Below are positions 37,597-46,099 of a DNA stretch of 64,000 nucleotides, one piece after another. The stretch is from assembly GCA_903861645.1 (NCBI GenBank), contig CAIOVE010000066.1, positions 1 to 64,000 on the forward strand, written 5' to 3'. This DNA is from an uncultured Hyphomicrobiales bacterium (GTDB lineage Bacteria; Pseudomonadota; Alphaproteobacteria; Rhizobiales; Beijerinckiaceae). Made by a program: the position numbers and the translations under genes. Below the pieces are notes generated by a model, which was not told where the DNA came from, made no database searches, and worked only from the letters and a program-made list of their open reading frames with translations. Position 1 is the first letter of the stretch. Every line of letters begins with the position of its first letter.

Positions 37597-38373
37597 ATGA
37601 GCGGCGTCGAGGCCTTTTCCAGCAAGGGCGGCATTCAGGTCATCGCGCGCGCCGCGGCGATCCTGCGGGCGCTCAAGAACCAGCGCGAGGGCCTCAGTCT
37701 CGGCCAAATCGCCACGCGTGTCGGCCTGCCGCGCTCCACCGTGCAGCGCATCGTTGGCGCGCTCGAGGCGGAACGTCTCGTCATCGCGGCGAGCCCCGAG
37801 GGCGGCATACGTCTTGGACCGGAGTTGCATTCGCTCGCCGAGGGCGCGCGCGTCGACATCATCGAACTCGCGCGCCCCTACCTTGTCGCGTTGTCGCGCG
37901 AGACCGGGGAAACCGTCGACCTCGCCATTCCGCGCGACGATCGGCTGATCTTCGTCGACCAGATTCCGGGAACGCAGAGATTGCGCGCGGTGTCGTCCAT
38001 CGGCGAGGCGTTCCCGATGACGACCACGGCCAATGGCAAGGCCTGCCTGGCGTTGATGAACGACAAGGCCGCGCGCGCCTTCGCCCGCGCCGAATGGAAG
38101 TCAACGGGCGCGCGCAAGCGCGACATTGACGCCTTCATGGTGGAAATCGCGGCCATACGCCGCCACGGCGTCGCCTTCGACGAGAACGAACACACCGATG
38201 GCATTTCAGCCGTCGGCGTGGCCTTCGCCGACGCGGGCGGCGCCATGTTCGCGATTTCCGTTCCCGCGCCGTCGGCGCGCTTCGTCAAGAATCGATCGAA
38301 ACTGATCGCCGCCATCAAGCGCGCGCGTGACATGATCAACGCGTCGCTGGCGCCGGCGGCGGACGATCCATGA
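37597..38373 (+). CDS. IclR-family transcriptional regulator
   Basis: A 258-residue regulator: an N-terminal winged helix-turn-helix (about residues 14-75, with SLGQIATRVGLPRSTVQRIV) and a C-terminal GAF-like IclR effector domain (from about 80, with AHP-like LHSLAEGARVDIIELARPYL and TANGKACLALMND). IclR proteins bind small aromatic or organic acids and usually control adjacent catabolic genes. It is divergent from the 13-gene operon and probably represses or activates it through the inverted repeat in the shared 134-base region; the downstream amidohydrolase gene lies 95 bases away on the same strand and might be co-regulated. Confidence 0.92.
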   Translation: MSGVEAFSSKGGIQVIARAAAILRALKNQREGLSLGQIATRVGLPRSTVQRIVGALEAERLVIAASPEGGIRLGPELHSLAEGARVDIIELARPYLVALSRETGETVDLAIPRDDRLIFVDQIPGTQRLRAVSSIGEAFPMTTTANGKACLALMNDKAARAFARAEWKSTGARKRDIDAFMVEIAAIRRHGVAFDENEHTDGISAVGVAFADAGGAMFAISVPAPSARFVKNRSKLIAAIKRARDMINASLAPAADDP

Positions 38374-38468
38374 TGGCCCGCCATTGACCGCGCGCGACGC
38401 GCGTCTGTATCGTTCAATCACGAGATCGCCTGCCCGCTCGGCTCGCGAAATGAAATGAGGGATGGAAC

Positions 38469-39425
38469 ATGAAAAAAATCGCCCTAGAGGAACACTTCAT
38501 GTCGCCGGGGCTGGAGGAATACTGGCGCCCGACGATGTCGCTTGTTCCACCCGAGGTGTTCAAGCCCATTTATGAGCGGCTCACGAACTTTGGCGACTTG
38601 CGCCTTGGGGAGATGGACGGCGCCGGCGTCCAGAAAGCCGTGCTGTCCATCGCGGGACCGGGCGTGCAGATCGAACCCGACGCGAAGCGCGCGACCTTCA
38701 AGGCCGCGGAGTCAAACGACTTCCTCGCCAGGGAAATCCAGGCGCGTCCCGATCGCTACGATGGCTTCGCGCATATCGCGCTGCAAGATCCCAAGGCCGC
38801 GGCGGCGGAACTCGAGCGCTGCGTGAAAATGGGATTCAAGGGCGCGATGATTAATGGCCAGACGCTCGGCCATTATCTCGACGAGCGGCAATTCGACCCC
38901 TTCTGGGCCAAGGCCGAGGAACTCGGCGCGCCCATCTATCTGCATCCCGCCGATCCCGTGCGGATGTATGATTCCTACGGCGACTACAAGGTTCTCATGC
39001 GCGCCACCTGGGGTTGGGGCGTGGAAACCGGCACGCACGCGCTGCGCATCGTCTTTGGCGGCGTCTTCGAGCGCTTCCCGAAGGCGCTGCTGATGCTCGG
39101 TCATCTCGGAGAATCCCTGCCCTTCATGCTGTGGCGTCTCGATAGCCGCGCCAAGACGCTTTACGGCGTGAAGATGAAGAAGGACGTTTCGCAATACATC
39201 ATCGACAACATCGCCGTGACGATTTCGGGCATGTATTCGCCGGAGCCCGTCGCGTGCTCCGTCGCCGCGCTTGGCAAGTCCCGTGTTATGTTCTCGGCGG
39301 ACTTCCCGTTCGAATCCATTTCCGAGGCCGGTCACTTCATGGATTCGGTCCCGATGGACGAGGAGTTGCGCGCGGACATCGCCTGGCGCAACGCCGCGCG
39401 CCTGCTGAAAATCGACATGAAGTAA
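38469..39425 (+). CDS. Amidohydrolase-2 family, likely non-oxidative aromatic acid decarboxylase
   Basis: TIM-barrel metal enzyme, 318 residues, of the ACMSD/gamma-resorcylate decarboxylase group. Metal and catalytic residues are in family positions: Glu7 and His9 in LEEHF, His159 in YLHP, His212 in GHLGE and Asp278 in SADFP. In gamma-resorcylate decarboxylase the corresponding residues are Glu8, His10, His164, His218 and Asp287. It would remove CO2 from a hydroxylated aromatic acid without a cofactor. The substrate could be 2,6- or 2,3-dihydroxybenzoate or a related compound. It stands between IclR and a convergent hydrolase, followed by a hairpin. Confidence 0.85.
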   Translation: MKKIALEEHFMSPGLEEYWRPTMSLVPPEVFKPIYERLTNFGDLRLGEMDGAGVQKAVLSIAGPGVQIEPDAKRATFKAAESNDFLAREIQARPDRYDGFAHIALQDPKAAAAELERCVKMGFKGAMINGQTLGHYLDERQFDPFWAKAEELGAPIYLHPADPVRMYDSYGDYKVLMRATWGWGVETGTHALRIVFGGVFERFPKALLMLGHLGESLPFMLWRLDSRAKTLYGVKMKKDVSQYIIDNIAVTISGMYSPEPVACSVAALGKSRVMFSADFPFESISEAGHFMDSVPMDEELRADIAWRNAARLLKIDMK

Positions 39426-39433
39426 ATATCGGT

Positions 39434-39461
39434 GGCGCGCCGCTTGGACGGCGCGCGCCTC
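39434..39461. terminator. Bidirectional hairpin between convergent genes
   Basis: GGCGCGCCG and CGGCGCGCC form a 9-bp perfect stem with loop CTTGGA, followed by TCTTTGT on the plus strand. It begins 8 bases after the decarboxylase stop and ends just before the convergent alpha/beta-hydrolase stop. Confidence 0.65.
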
Positions 39462-39465
39462 TTTG

Positions 39466-40377
39466 TCAGTGAGTCGATGGCGACGCCGGCTTTCCCGAAA
39501 CCGGGAAGAATTGTTCCAGCCAGTCGCTCACGACACGATGCACGCGCGAGTTGCCCTCCGCGAACATGAAGTGGTCCGTGCCGGAAAACAGATGCAGTTC
39601 CGTTGGCTGACCCGCCCGCGCGAACATGTCGATGGATTGCTGCGTCGGCGTCACGGAATCCACCGACGAATGCATCAGCAGGCAGGGCCGCGGCGCGATC
39701 TGGCCAATGACGTCCTCGGCGCGGAAGTCGAACATGCCCTGCGCGGTTTCGGCGGTCATTTGCTGCGCTGATTTCTCGACCACGTGGCCGCGCAGATGGG
39801 CGGGAATGGGCACGATTTCATAACGCGACACCATCATGGATTCGCCCGTGCGCGCCCGATAAGCCCGGCCCTCCTCCAGCATTTTCAGGAAGCGTTCGTA
39901 TTCGCCGGGGCCCGCGTGCTGGCCCTTGAACTTCGTCTGGCCATTGCCCCAGCCCGACGCGGACACGCAGGCGGCGACACGCGGGTCGACACCCGCCGTG
40001 TAAACCGACACCGCCGCGCCGAAGCTGCTGCCAAGGACGCCGATGCGCGCGCCGTCGATGTTGCGATGCCCCGTCAGGAAGGTCAGCGCGTCGCGCGTCG
40101 CGGCGACCTGCTCCAGACAGACAAGATGGCCGCGCCGCCCCTCGCTGTCGCCGCAGCCGGGCATGTCGAAGCGAAGCGTCACGTAACCCAGCTTTTCCAG
40201 CATGGCGCAGGGGCCGCGCACGTTGCCCGCGTTGCGGGTGCTGCCGAACCCGTGCAGCACCATGAAGGCTGGCCGTTTTTCATCCGCGCCGACGCCCGCC
40301 GGCACCGTGATGGTTCCCGCGAGCGTCAGCCCGCCGGAGACGAAGGTGATTTCCTGTTCAACCATGATGGGTTCCAT
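39466..40377 (-). CDS. Alpha/beta hydrolase
   Basis: A 303-residue alpha/beta-hydrolase. Nucleophile Ser118 lies in GSSFG (G-x-S-x-G), the oxyanion loop is HGFGSTRN, the acid is in SSVDSVTP, and the catalytic His is in GTDHFMF. The start is chosen for TAATG overlap with the dehydrogenase stop, indicating coupled translation. Substrate unknown; esters or acyl-thioesters are possible. No export signal. It forms a two-gene unit with the Ldh2-type dehydrogenase. Confidence 0.85.
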   Translation of the reverse strand: MEPIMVEQEITFVSGGLTLAGTITVPAGVGADEKRPAFMVLHGFGSTRNAGNVRGPCAMLEKLGYVTLRFDMPGCGDSEGRRGHLVCLEQVAATRDALTFLTGHRNIDGARIGVLGSSFGAAVSVYTAGVDPRVAACVSASGWGNGQTKFKGQHAGPGEYERFLKMLEEGRAYRARTGESMMVSRYEIVPIPAHLRGHVVEKSAQQMTAETAQGMFDFRAEDVIGQIAPRPCLLMHSSVDSVTPTQQSIDMFARAGQPTELHLFSGTDHFMFAEGNSRVHRVVSDWLEQFFPVSGKPASPSTH

Positions 40378-41420
40378 TACTTCGCGTTCGGCGGCGCGAC
40401 GCCAAGCGAAACGGCGGTTTTGACCAGCCGCTCCCAAGCCTTGGGCGCGATCGGCACGCCTTCGCGCATGCGCTTGGCGTATTCGCGCGCGCCGCGCTCG
40501 CCCGGCAACAGGATTTCGCTATCGGGATCGAGCCGCGGCAGGCCCTTCACCAGGGCGCCGAGCGCGCTCATCTCGCGCCTGAAATCCGCCAGCGGCCGGA
40601 TTGCTTCAATGTCGAGCAGGATGATCATGGCGTTATGCACGTGCGCGCGTCCGCCGGGGATCATTGAAATCAACAAGGGCCGCGTCGCCAGCACGCCGGT
40701 CAGCGCCTCGATCATGAATGATAGGCCCGAACCTTTCGGCCCGCCGAGCGGCAACAGAATGTCCGCCTTGGCGGCGTCGGTCGTGGGTTCGCCATCCTTG
40801 GTCAGCGCCGCGCCCGCGGGGATCGGCTTGCCCTGATCCATCGCCTGCTGCAAGCGCCCATTGGCGATGGTCGCGGTCGCCATGTCCAGCACCAGCGGCC
40901 CTTCGTTCGAGGGCACGCCCATGGCGATCGGGCTTGTCGCGAGGCTCGCGACCTTGGCGCCATGATAGGCCATGTTCGGCGGGCCGCCGTTCATCATGAT
41001 CGCGGCGAGCCCGCGCGCGGCGGCCTTTTCCGCGTAATAGCCGATGGCGCCTGTATGGGTCGCCGAGCGCATGAAGGCGACGCCAACGCCGAAGGCCTTC
41101 GCCCGGCGTTCGCCCTCTTCCAGCGCGATCTTCATGGCGACGGGGCCGGCGGCCTTGTGTCCATCGACGACGAACACCGCGCTCGCGCGGCGGTCCACGG
41201 TGGGCGCCGCCTTCGGGTCCATTTCGCCGGAGTCAAGAATGCGCAGATACATGGGCAGGCGCTGCACGCCATGCGAGCTCATGCCGCGCAGGTCGGCCCA
41301 GACGATGACATCGGCGAGGGTCGCCGCGTCGGCCTCGCTCATGCCCCGGGCGTGGAGAATGCCCGCGACAACGGTCTTCAACGCGTCGGCGGCGATGTGG
41401 ATGGAAGCGGAGTCGGCCAT
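40377..41420 (-). CDS. Malate/L-lactate/ureidoglycolate dehydrogenase (Ldh2 family)
   Basis: NAD(P)-dependent 2-hydroxyacid dehydrogenase of the MDH2/LDH2 family, 347 residues. It has the family motif MSSHGVQRLPMY containing catalytic His50, the KAAGPVAMKIA cofactor strand, SNEGPLVLDMATATIANG, and GPKGSGLSFMIEAL. Members act on malate, L-lactate, L-sulfolactate, ureidoglycolate or delta-1-piperideine-2-carboxylate. The proximity of purine and hydantoin genes makes ureidoglycolate worth considering, but the sequence alone does not decide. The start at 41420 avoids a non-conserved basic stretch. Confidence 0.88.
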   Translation of the reverse strand: MADSASIHIAADALKTVVAGILHARGMSEADAATLADVIVWADLRGMSSHGVQRLPMYLRILDSGEMDPKAAPTVDRRASAVFVVDGHKAAGPVAMKIALEEGERRAKAFGVGVAFMRSATHTGAIGYYAEKAAARGLAAIMMNGGPPNMAYHGAKVASLATSPIAMGVPSNEGPLVLDMATATIANGRLQQAMDQGKPIPAGAALTKDGEPTTDAAKADILLPLGGPKGSGLSFMIEALTGVLATRPLLISMIPGGRAHVHNAMIILLDIEAIRPLADFRREMSALGALVKGLPRLDPDSEILLPGERGAREYAKRMREGVPIAPKAWERLVKTAVSLGVAPPNAK

Positions 41421-41571
41421 TTGAACCCGTTTCTGGAGCGATTTGGCGCGCAATCTAGACGATGGGCGCCGCCACGCAACCCGCCATTGATTTCGGCCTC
41501 TTGCGCCCGCCCGCGAGTCGCCTAAAAGAGCGGAGCGGCGGGGCGGCGTTCCCGATCGTCGGGAGGTTCTC

Positions 41572-42573
41572 ATGCCGGTCAATCCGCGCGTTCATTCAGA
41601 CGTTTCCTTGTTCGCCCGACGGTCGCGCCGCGAGGTTCTCGTCGGCGCCGGCGCGATGGCGCTCATGCCCGGCGTCGCCCGCGCCGCGGACGCCCTGCGC
41701 GTCGGCAAGGCCATCGCCTCGTCATTTCCCTTCGCCGGCCTCGAACTCGGCAAGGAACAAGGCATTTTCGCCAGCGAGAATCTTGACGTCACGATATCGA
41801 CCTTTCGCGGCGACGGTCAGTTGCAGCAAGCCTTCGCCGCCGGCGCGCTGGATGTCGGCGTCGGCTCGGGACCGGGCATGGGCTACGCCTCCAAGGGCGT
41901 GCCCGCCCACGCCGTCGCCTCGCTGGCCTCCGAACCGCGCAACATGGCGCTCGTGGTGATGAACCCCGCGCTGAAAACCGTCGACGACCTCAAGGGCAAG
42001 CGCATCGGCGTCAGCACGGCGGGCTCTTTGACCGAATGGCTGGCGCGCGCCATCTCCGTGCGCAAGGGCTGGGGCTCCGAGGGCGTCGAGGTCGTGCCCA
42101 TGGGCGAGACCCGCACGCGCAACGCGGCCATGAAGGCCGGCGATCTCCAGGCGAGCGTTACCTCCACCGAGGAAGGACTGGAGTTGCAGGAGCAGGGCGT
42201 TGGCCGCGTATTGATGAATTTCGGCGACATCGTGCCCGACTTTCACACGCATGTGATTTTCGCCAGCGACGCGCTCATCAAGCAGAAGCCCGACACCGTC
42301 AGACGCTTTCTGCGCGGCTGGTTCAAGACCGTCGCCTTCATGCGCGACAATCGCGCCGCGACGATCAAATCGATCGCCAGGACGATGAACCTCAGCGAGA
42401 AGGTCGTCGACATGGCCTATGAGACGGAAATGGGCATGATGTCCTTCGACGGCGCCTTCTCGGCCAAGGCGGTCGAAATCATACGTGGTTCGCTGAAGGA
42501 TCTCGGCATCACCGACACCGCGCCGGCGGCCGCGGCCATGTTTGATCCGACGTTCACGCCCGTGAAGCTTTAG
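41572..42573 (+). CDS. NitT/TauT-type ABC solute-binding protein
   Basis: Periplasmic binding protein (NMT1/SsuA-like), 333 residues. Its N-terminus has a twin-arginine-like signal (RRSRREVLVGAGAMAL, ending ARAAD). Motifs: FPFAGLELGKEQGIFASENLDV, VGVGSGPGMGY, and the DLKGKRIGVSTAGS loop. GGGAGG precedes the ATG. It is the probable receptor for the ATPase and permeases encoded 1.1 kb downstream, separated from them by the divergent LysR gene. The ligand is likely a heterocyclic nitrogen compound judging from the neighbouring enzymes. Confidence 0.9.
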   Translation: MPVNPRVHSDVSLFARRSRREVLVGAGAMALMPGVARAADALRVGKAIASSFPFAGLELGKEQGIFASENLDVTISTFRGDGQLQQAFAAGALDVGVGSGPGMGYASKGVPAHAVASLASEPRNMALVVMNPALKTVDDLKGKRIGVSTAGSLTEWLARAISVRKGWGSEGVEVVPMGETRTRNAAMKAGDLQASVTSTEEGLELQEQGVGRVLMNFGDIVPDFHTHVIFASDALIKQKPDTVRRFLRGWFKTVAFMRDNRAATIKSIARTMNLSEKVVDMAYETEMGMMSFDGAFSAKAVEIIRGSLKDLGITDTAPAAAAMFDPTFTPVKL

Positions 42574-42584
42574 GGCGCGCGAAC

Positions 42585-43493
42585 TCAGGACCATTGGGCG
42601 CCGGCGGCGTCCAGATAGGCCGAGAACCGCTCGACCGGATAGGCGTCGATGCGGCGCGGGTTCGTGACCTGATAGATGTCGACGAACAACGCGGGCGCGT
42701 TGATGTCGATCGCGACCACGCGGCCCGTCGCGATGTCGGCCTTGAGCGAAACCTCGAGCGAACAACAAAGGCCAAGGCCCTCGGCCGCGAAATCCCGGCT
42801 CATGCCGAAATCCGTCGCTTCCGCCGCGATGCGCAGCGGCGTCACACCGATGCGCGCGAGAATTTGCGCCGTTGTTCGCCCGAATTGCGAACCCGGCGGC
42901 GCGCCGATGAATTCATGGCGCGCGACCTCGGCGGGCGGCACGCGCCGCCGACCGGCCAGCGGATGGTCGGGCGCCGAATACACAATGCAACGCTGCCGCC
43001 CGATCAACCGGCAAGGCAGGCCGGGCGCGGTTTCCGTAGCCACGAGAATGCCAACGTCTGAATCGCCCTTGCGCACGCTGGCGAGCACTTCCTCCTGATA
43101 CGTCGTGCGCACGGCCAGCCTGATGTCGCGGTTCAGCCGCGCGAACCCCGCCAGAAGTCCACGCAGCAGGGGATCGGACAGGGTTCTTTGGCAATTGACC
43201 GCGAGCACGTGCTGGTCGCCGCCGCGCGCCGCCGCCAAGCCTTGCTCAAGCTGGCTGGCCTGCGCGAGCATGCCCCGCGCATGTACAAGAAATGTCTGCC
43301 CGGTGGGCGTCAGCGCCGCCGATTTGCCGGTCTGACGCAGAAAAAGCACGGAGCCCGCCGCGTCCTCAAGGCCGCGCATGTGGGCGCTGACCGAAGGCTG
43401 GGCGATGCCAAGGCGTCGCGCCGCGGCCGCGAAGCTGCCCGTCTCCGCAATTGCGATGAAAACCTGCAACTGTCGAAATGTTGGCATGAGCAT
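42585..43493 (-). CDS. LysR-type transcriptional regulator
   Basis: A 302-residue LysR regulator: an N-terminal helix-turn-helix (residues about 4-62, with FRQLQVFIAIAETGSFAAAARRLGIAQPSVSAHM) and a C-terminal effector domain. It is divergent from the ABC ATPase gene and convergent with the binding-protein gene, so it splits the transport cluster. It probably activates the transporter/hydantoinase operon in response to a pathway compound. Two Met starts lie two codons apart; neither has a clear ribosome site. A dyad in the shared region is a candidate operator. Confidence 0.93.
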   Translation of the reverse strand: MLMPTFRQLQVFIAIAETGSFAAAARRLGIAQPSVSAHMRGLEDAAGSVLFLRQTGKSAALTPTGQTFLVHARGMLAQASQLEQGLAAARGGDQHVLAVNCQRTLSDPLLRGLLAGFARLNRDIRLAVRTTYQEEVLASVRKGDSDVGILVATETAPGLPCRLIGRQRCIVYSAPDHPLAGRRRVPPAEVARHEFIGAPPGSQFGRTTAQILARIGVTPLRIAAEATDFGMSRDFAAEGLGLCCSLEVSLKADIATGRVVAIDINAPALFVDIYQVTNPRRIDAYPVERFSAYLDAAGAQWS

Positions 43494-43502
43494 GGCAAAG
43501 CA

Positions 43503-43518
43503 ATAGCCATTATCCTAT
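43503..43518. promoter_or_regulatory. Candidate LysR-type operator
   Basis: ATAG-N8-CTAT lies ten bases before the LysR start in the 163-base divergent region. Interrupted dyads of this size with a T...A core are typical LysR contact sites. It is close to the LysR gene, which fits autorepression with activation of the divergent ABC operon. By eye only. Confidence 0.4.
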
Positions 43519-43656
43519 AGGTGGTAAAGCCCGGGAGGCGCTTGCCTGATCCCCCCGCGCGCAGCATGGTCGATCACGAGACGTGGAGGGAACGATGGCG
43601 GGGCAACACGGCGCACGCGCGCGGCGACGGACGCCATTGATGGCGGAGGCGTCTTG

Positions 43657-44505
43657 ATGCCGGTCGATACGGCCCCCGATCTGGCCGACGCGGCGATCTC
43701 CATTCGCGGCGTCACCCAGCGCTACGCCGCGGCCGGCGCGGCGGATGGCGTTCTCGCGCTCGACAATATTTCCCTCGACATCAGACGCGGCGAGTTCGTC
43801 TGCCTGCTGGGCCCTTCCGGCTGCGGCAAGAGCACGCTGCTGAATATCGTCGGCGGCCTGTTCAAGCCGACGAGCGGCGAGGTGCTGGTCGGCGGTCGCC
43901 GCGTCGACGGCGCGCCGCATCCCGACGAGATCGCCTTCGTCTTCCAGGAAAGCACGCTCTTTCCCTGGTACACGATCATCGAGAATTTCCGCATCGCGCT
44001 CAAGCTTCGGGGCGTCGCCAAATCGGAATGGGACGACCGCGCGATGGAGGCGCTGCGCGCGGTGGGCATGGCGAGCTTCGCCCGCCACTATCCCAATCAG
44101 CTTTCGGTCGGCATGCGACAGCGGGTCAACATGGCCCGCGGCATTTGCGTTGAAACGAACATCCTGTTGATGGACGAGCCCTTCGCCGCGCTCGATGAGC
44201 AGAGCCGCATGGTGCTGGGCGAGGATCTGTCGATCCTTCTGGCCAAAACCGGCAAGACCATCGTCTTCGTCACCCACTCGCTGGCGGAAGCGGTGTTTCT
44301 GTCCGACCGCATCGCGGTGATGACCGCGCGCCCGGGCCGCATCAAGACCATCGTCGACGTCAACGAGCCGCATCCGCGCGCGCCCGACTTCATGCTCGCG
44401 CCGCGGTTTGGCGAATTGCGCAACGACCTCTTCGCCATGTTGCGCGAGGAAATCCGCGTCGCCATGGCCTCGCAACGCGATCCCGTTGGCGGGGGCGTGA
44501 CATGA
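43657..44505 (+). CDS. NitT/TauT-type ABC importer ATPase
   Basis: ABC ATPase of the SsuB/TauB group, 282 residues. Walker A GPSGCGKST (residues about 52-60), Q-loop FVFQESTLFPW, signature LSVGMRQR, Walker B ILLMDEPF, and a switch His in VTHSLAEAV. ATG is preferred over the TTG one codon upstream, GGAGG lying before it. Energises uptake with the next two permeases. First gene of an operon where each start overlaps the previous stop by four bases through hyuB. Confidence 0.93.
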   Translation: MPVDTAPDLADAAISIRGVTQRYAAAGAADGVLALDNISLDIRRGEFVCLLGPSGCGKSTLLNIVGGLFKPTSGEVLVGGRRVDGAPHPDEIAFVFQESTLFPWYTIIENFRIALKLRGVAKSEWDDRAMEALRAVGMASFARHYPNQLSVGMRQRVNMARGICVETNILLMDEPFAALDEQSRMVLGEDLSILLAKTGKTIVFVTHSLAEAVFLSDRIAVMTARPGRIKTIVDVNEPHPRAPDFMLAPRFGELRNDLFAMLREEIRVAMASQRDPVGGGVT

Positions 44506-45269
44506 AAAGCGACGTCGTCGCCCAGCGCACGATACAACTGGCGTTTCTCGCAATCGCCGGCGGCGCCTGGTGGTTCGCCACGTCGTCCGGCGCGATCAGC
44601 CGCCTGTTCCTGCCCGCGCCCGACGCCGTCTATGCCGCGCTGTCGCGCCTCGTCGGCACGAACCAGTTCTGGAACGCGGTGCAAATCACGCTCGCCACCA
44701 TCGCGAAGGCCTATGGCCTGGCCATCGTCGCGGGCGTGCTGGCCGGCTACCTCGTGACGCGTTCGCGATTCTGGATGGAGGTGTTCGAGCCCATCATCGC
44801 GGGCCTTTTCACGATTCCGATCACCCTGTTCTTTCCGATGTTCATTCTGTTTTTCGGAATCGGGCCGGGCTCGAAGGTCGCCTATGGCGCGACCTACGCC
44901 TTCTTTCCCATCGCTTTGAACACCATCGCGGGCCTCGCCGGCGCCGATGAAAAATATCTGCGCGCCGCCCGCTCCATGGGCGCGTCGCGCTTCGACGTGT
45001 TCCGCCACGTCCTTTTACCGAGCGCCTTCCCTGTCCTGCTGACGGGATTGCGCGTGGGCTTCTTCATCTGCTTCGCCTCGGTGCTTGGCGGCGAGGCGCT
45101 GGCGTCCATCGCGGGCGTTGGCCGCAACATCGCGCTGGCGGCCGAATTGATGGAGTCAGCGCGCATGTACGCCTGGATCACCTTCGTCGTCCTGACCGCC
45201 GTTTCGCTCAATCTGCTTGTCACCTCGATCGAGAATCGCGTGGCGAAGGCGGAGGGCATGTCGCGATGA
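44502..45269 (+). CDS. NitT/TauT-type ABC importer permease 1
   Basis: A 255-residue inner-membrane permease with about six helices. It has a family coupling loop (EAA motif) around residues 148-170: EKYLRAARSMGASRFDVFRHVLLPSA. The N-terminal IPITLFFPMFILFFGIG segment is typical of SsuC-like permeases. Start and stop overlap its neighbours by four bases. Confidence 0.92.
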   Translation: MKSDVVAQRTIQLAFLAIAGGAWWFATSSGAISRLFLPAPDAVYAALSRLVGTNQFWNAVQITLATIAKAYGLAIVAGVLAGYLVTRSRFWMEVFEPIIAGLFTIPITLFFPMFILFFGIGPGSKVAYGATYAFFPIALNTIAGLAGADEKYLRAARSMGASRFDVFRHVLLPSAFPVLLTGLRVGFFICFASVLGGEALASIAGVGRNIALAAELMESARMYAWITFVVLTAVSLNLLVTSIENRVAKAEGMSR

Positions 45270-46099
45270 GCGCCCTTGATTCCGCGCCCGCGGAGATCAT
45301 GGGCATGCCGCGCGGACGCGCCGTCGCGCTGACCCGCTGGGCGATCATCGTCGGCGCCGCGCTGGCTCTTGAATTGTATGGCCGGCTGTTCGCCGACCCC
45401 TCGTTCTTCCAGCCGCTCTCCGCCATTGCGCGCGCATGGGTCAATCCGATCATGTCGGACGAGCGCATCGTCGGCGCGCTGGGCATGGCTGTTTTCGAGA
45501 TCGCGCTTGCCTATGGCCTCTCCATCGTCGTCGGCGCCGCCATCGGCATGGCCATCGGCGGATCGAATTTCGCGCGCGCCAGCTTTCTTCCCATCGTGCT
45601 GCTGCTCTACGCGATACCGCAGGTGTCGCTGATGCCGCTGTTCGTGCTCGTGTTCGGGCTCGGCGCGGCGAGCAAGATCGCCTTTGGTTTCAGCCATGGC
45701 GTCTTCCCCGTCATCGTCAACGTCGTCGCGGGGATGCGCAACACCAACCCGCTGCACCTGCGCGCCATGCGCTCCATGGGCGGCACGCGCGCCGATGAAC
45801 TGCGCCACGTGGTGTTCCCCAACATGGTCCCCTCGTTCTTCGTCGGCCTGCGGCTCGCGATGACGATGACCATGCTCGGCGTTATCCTCGCCGAGCTTTA
45901 CGTCTCCACTGGCGGCATCGGTTATTTCACGCGCGTTTACGCGGAAAACTACAATCCGGCGCCGCTGTTCGCGCTGATCGGTTCGCTGGCGATCATCGCG
46001 GTCGCCTTCAATTCGCTGGTGCGGGTCGCCGAACGGCGCCTGATGCCCGGCCGTCGTCCAACGGCCAGACTCAATCTCTCCGGAGCCCGAACGAAATGA
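45266..46099 (+). CDS. NitT/TauT-type ABC importer permease 2
   Basis: A 277-residue paralogous permease. The EAA loop is visible as LHLRAMRSMGGTRADELRHVVFPNMVPSF, and the IPQVSLMPLFVLVFGLGAASK segment is typical. With permease 1 it forms a heterodimeric channel; two separate permeases rather than a homodimer are usual only in part of this family. Overlaps hyuA by four bases. Confidence 0.92.
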   Translation: MSALDSAPAEIMGMPRGRAVALTRWAIIVGAALALELYGRLFADPSFFQPLSAIARAWVNPIMSDERIVGALGMAVFEIALAYGLSIVVGAAIGMAIGGSNFARASFLPIVLLLYAIPQVSLMPLFVLVFGLGAASKIAFGFSHGVFPVIVNVVAGMRNTNPLHLRAMRSMGGTRADELRHVVFPNMVPSFFVGLRLAMTMTMLGVILAELYVSTGGIGYFTRVYAENYNPAPLFALIGSLAIIAVAFNSLVRVAERRLMPGRRPTARLNLSGARTK

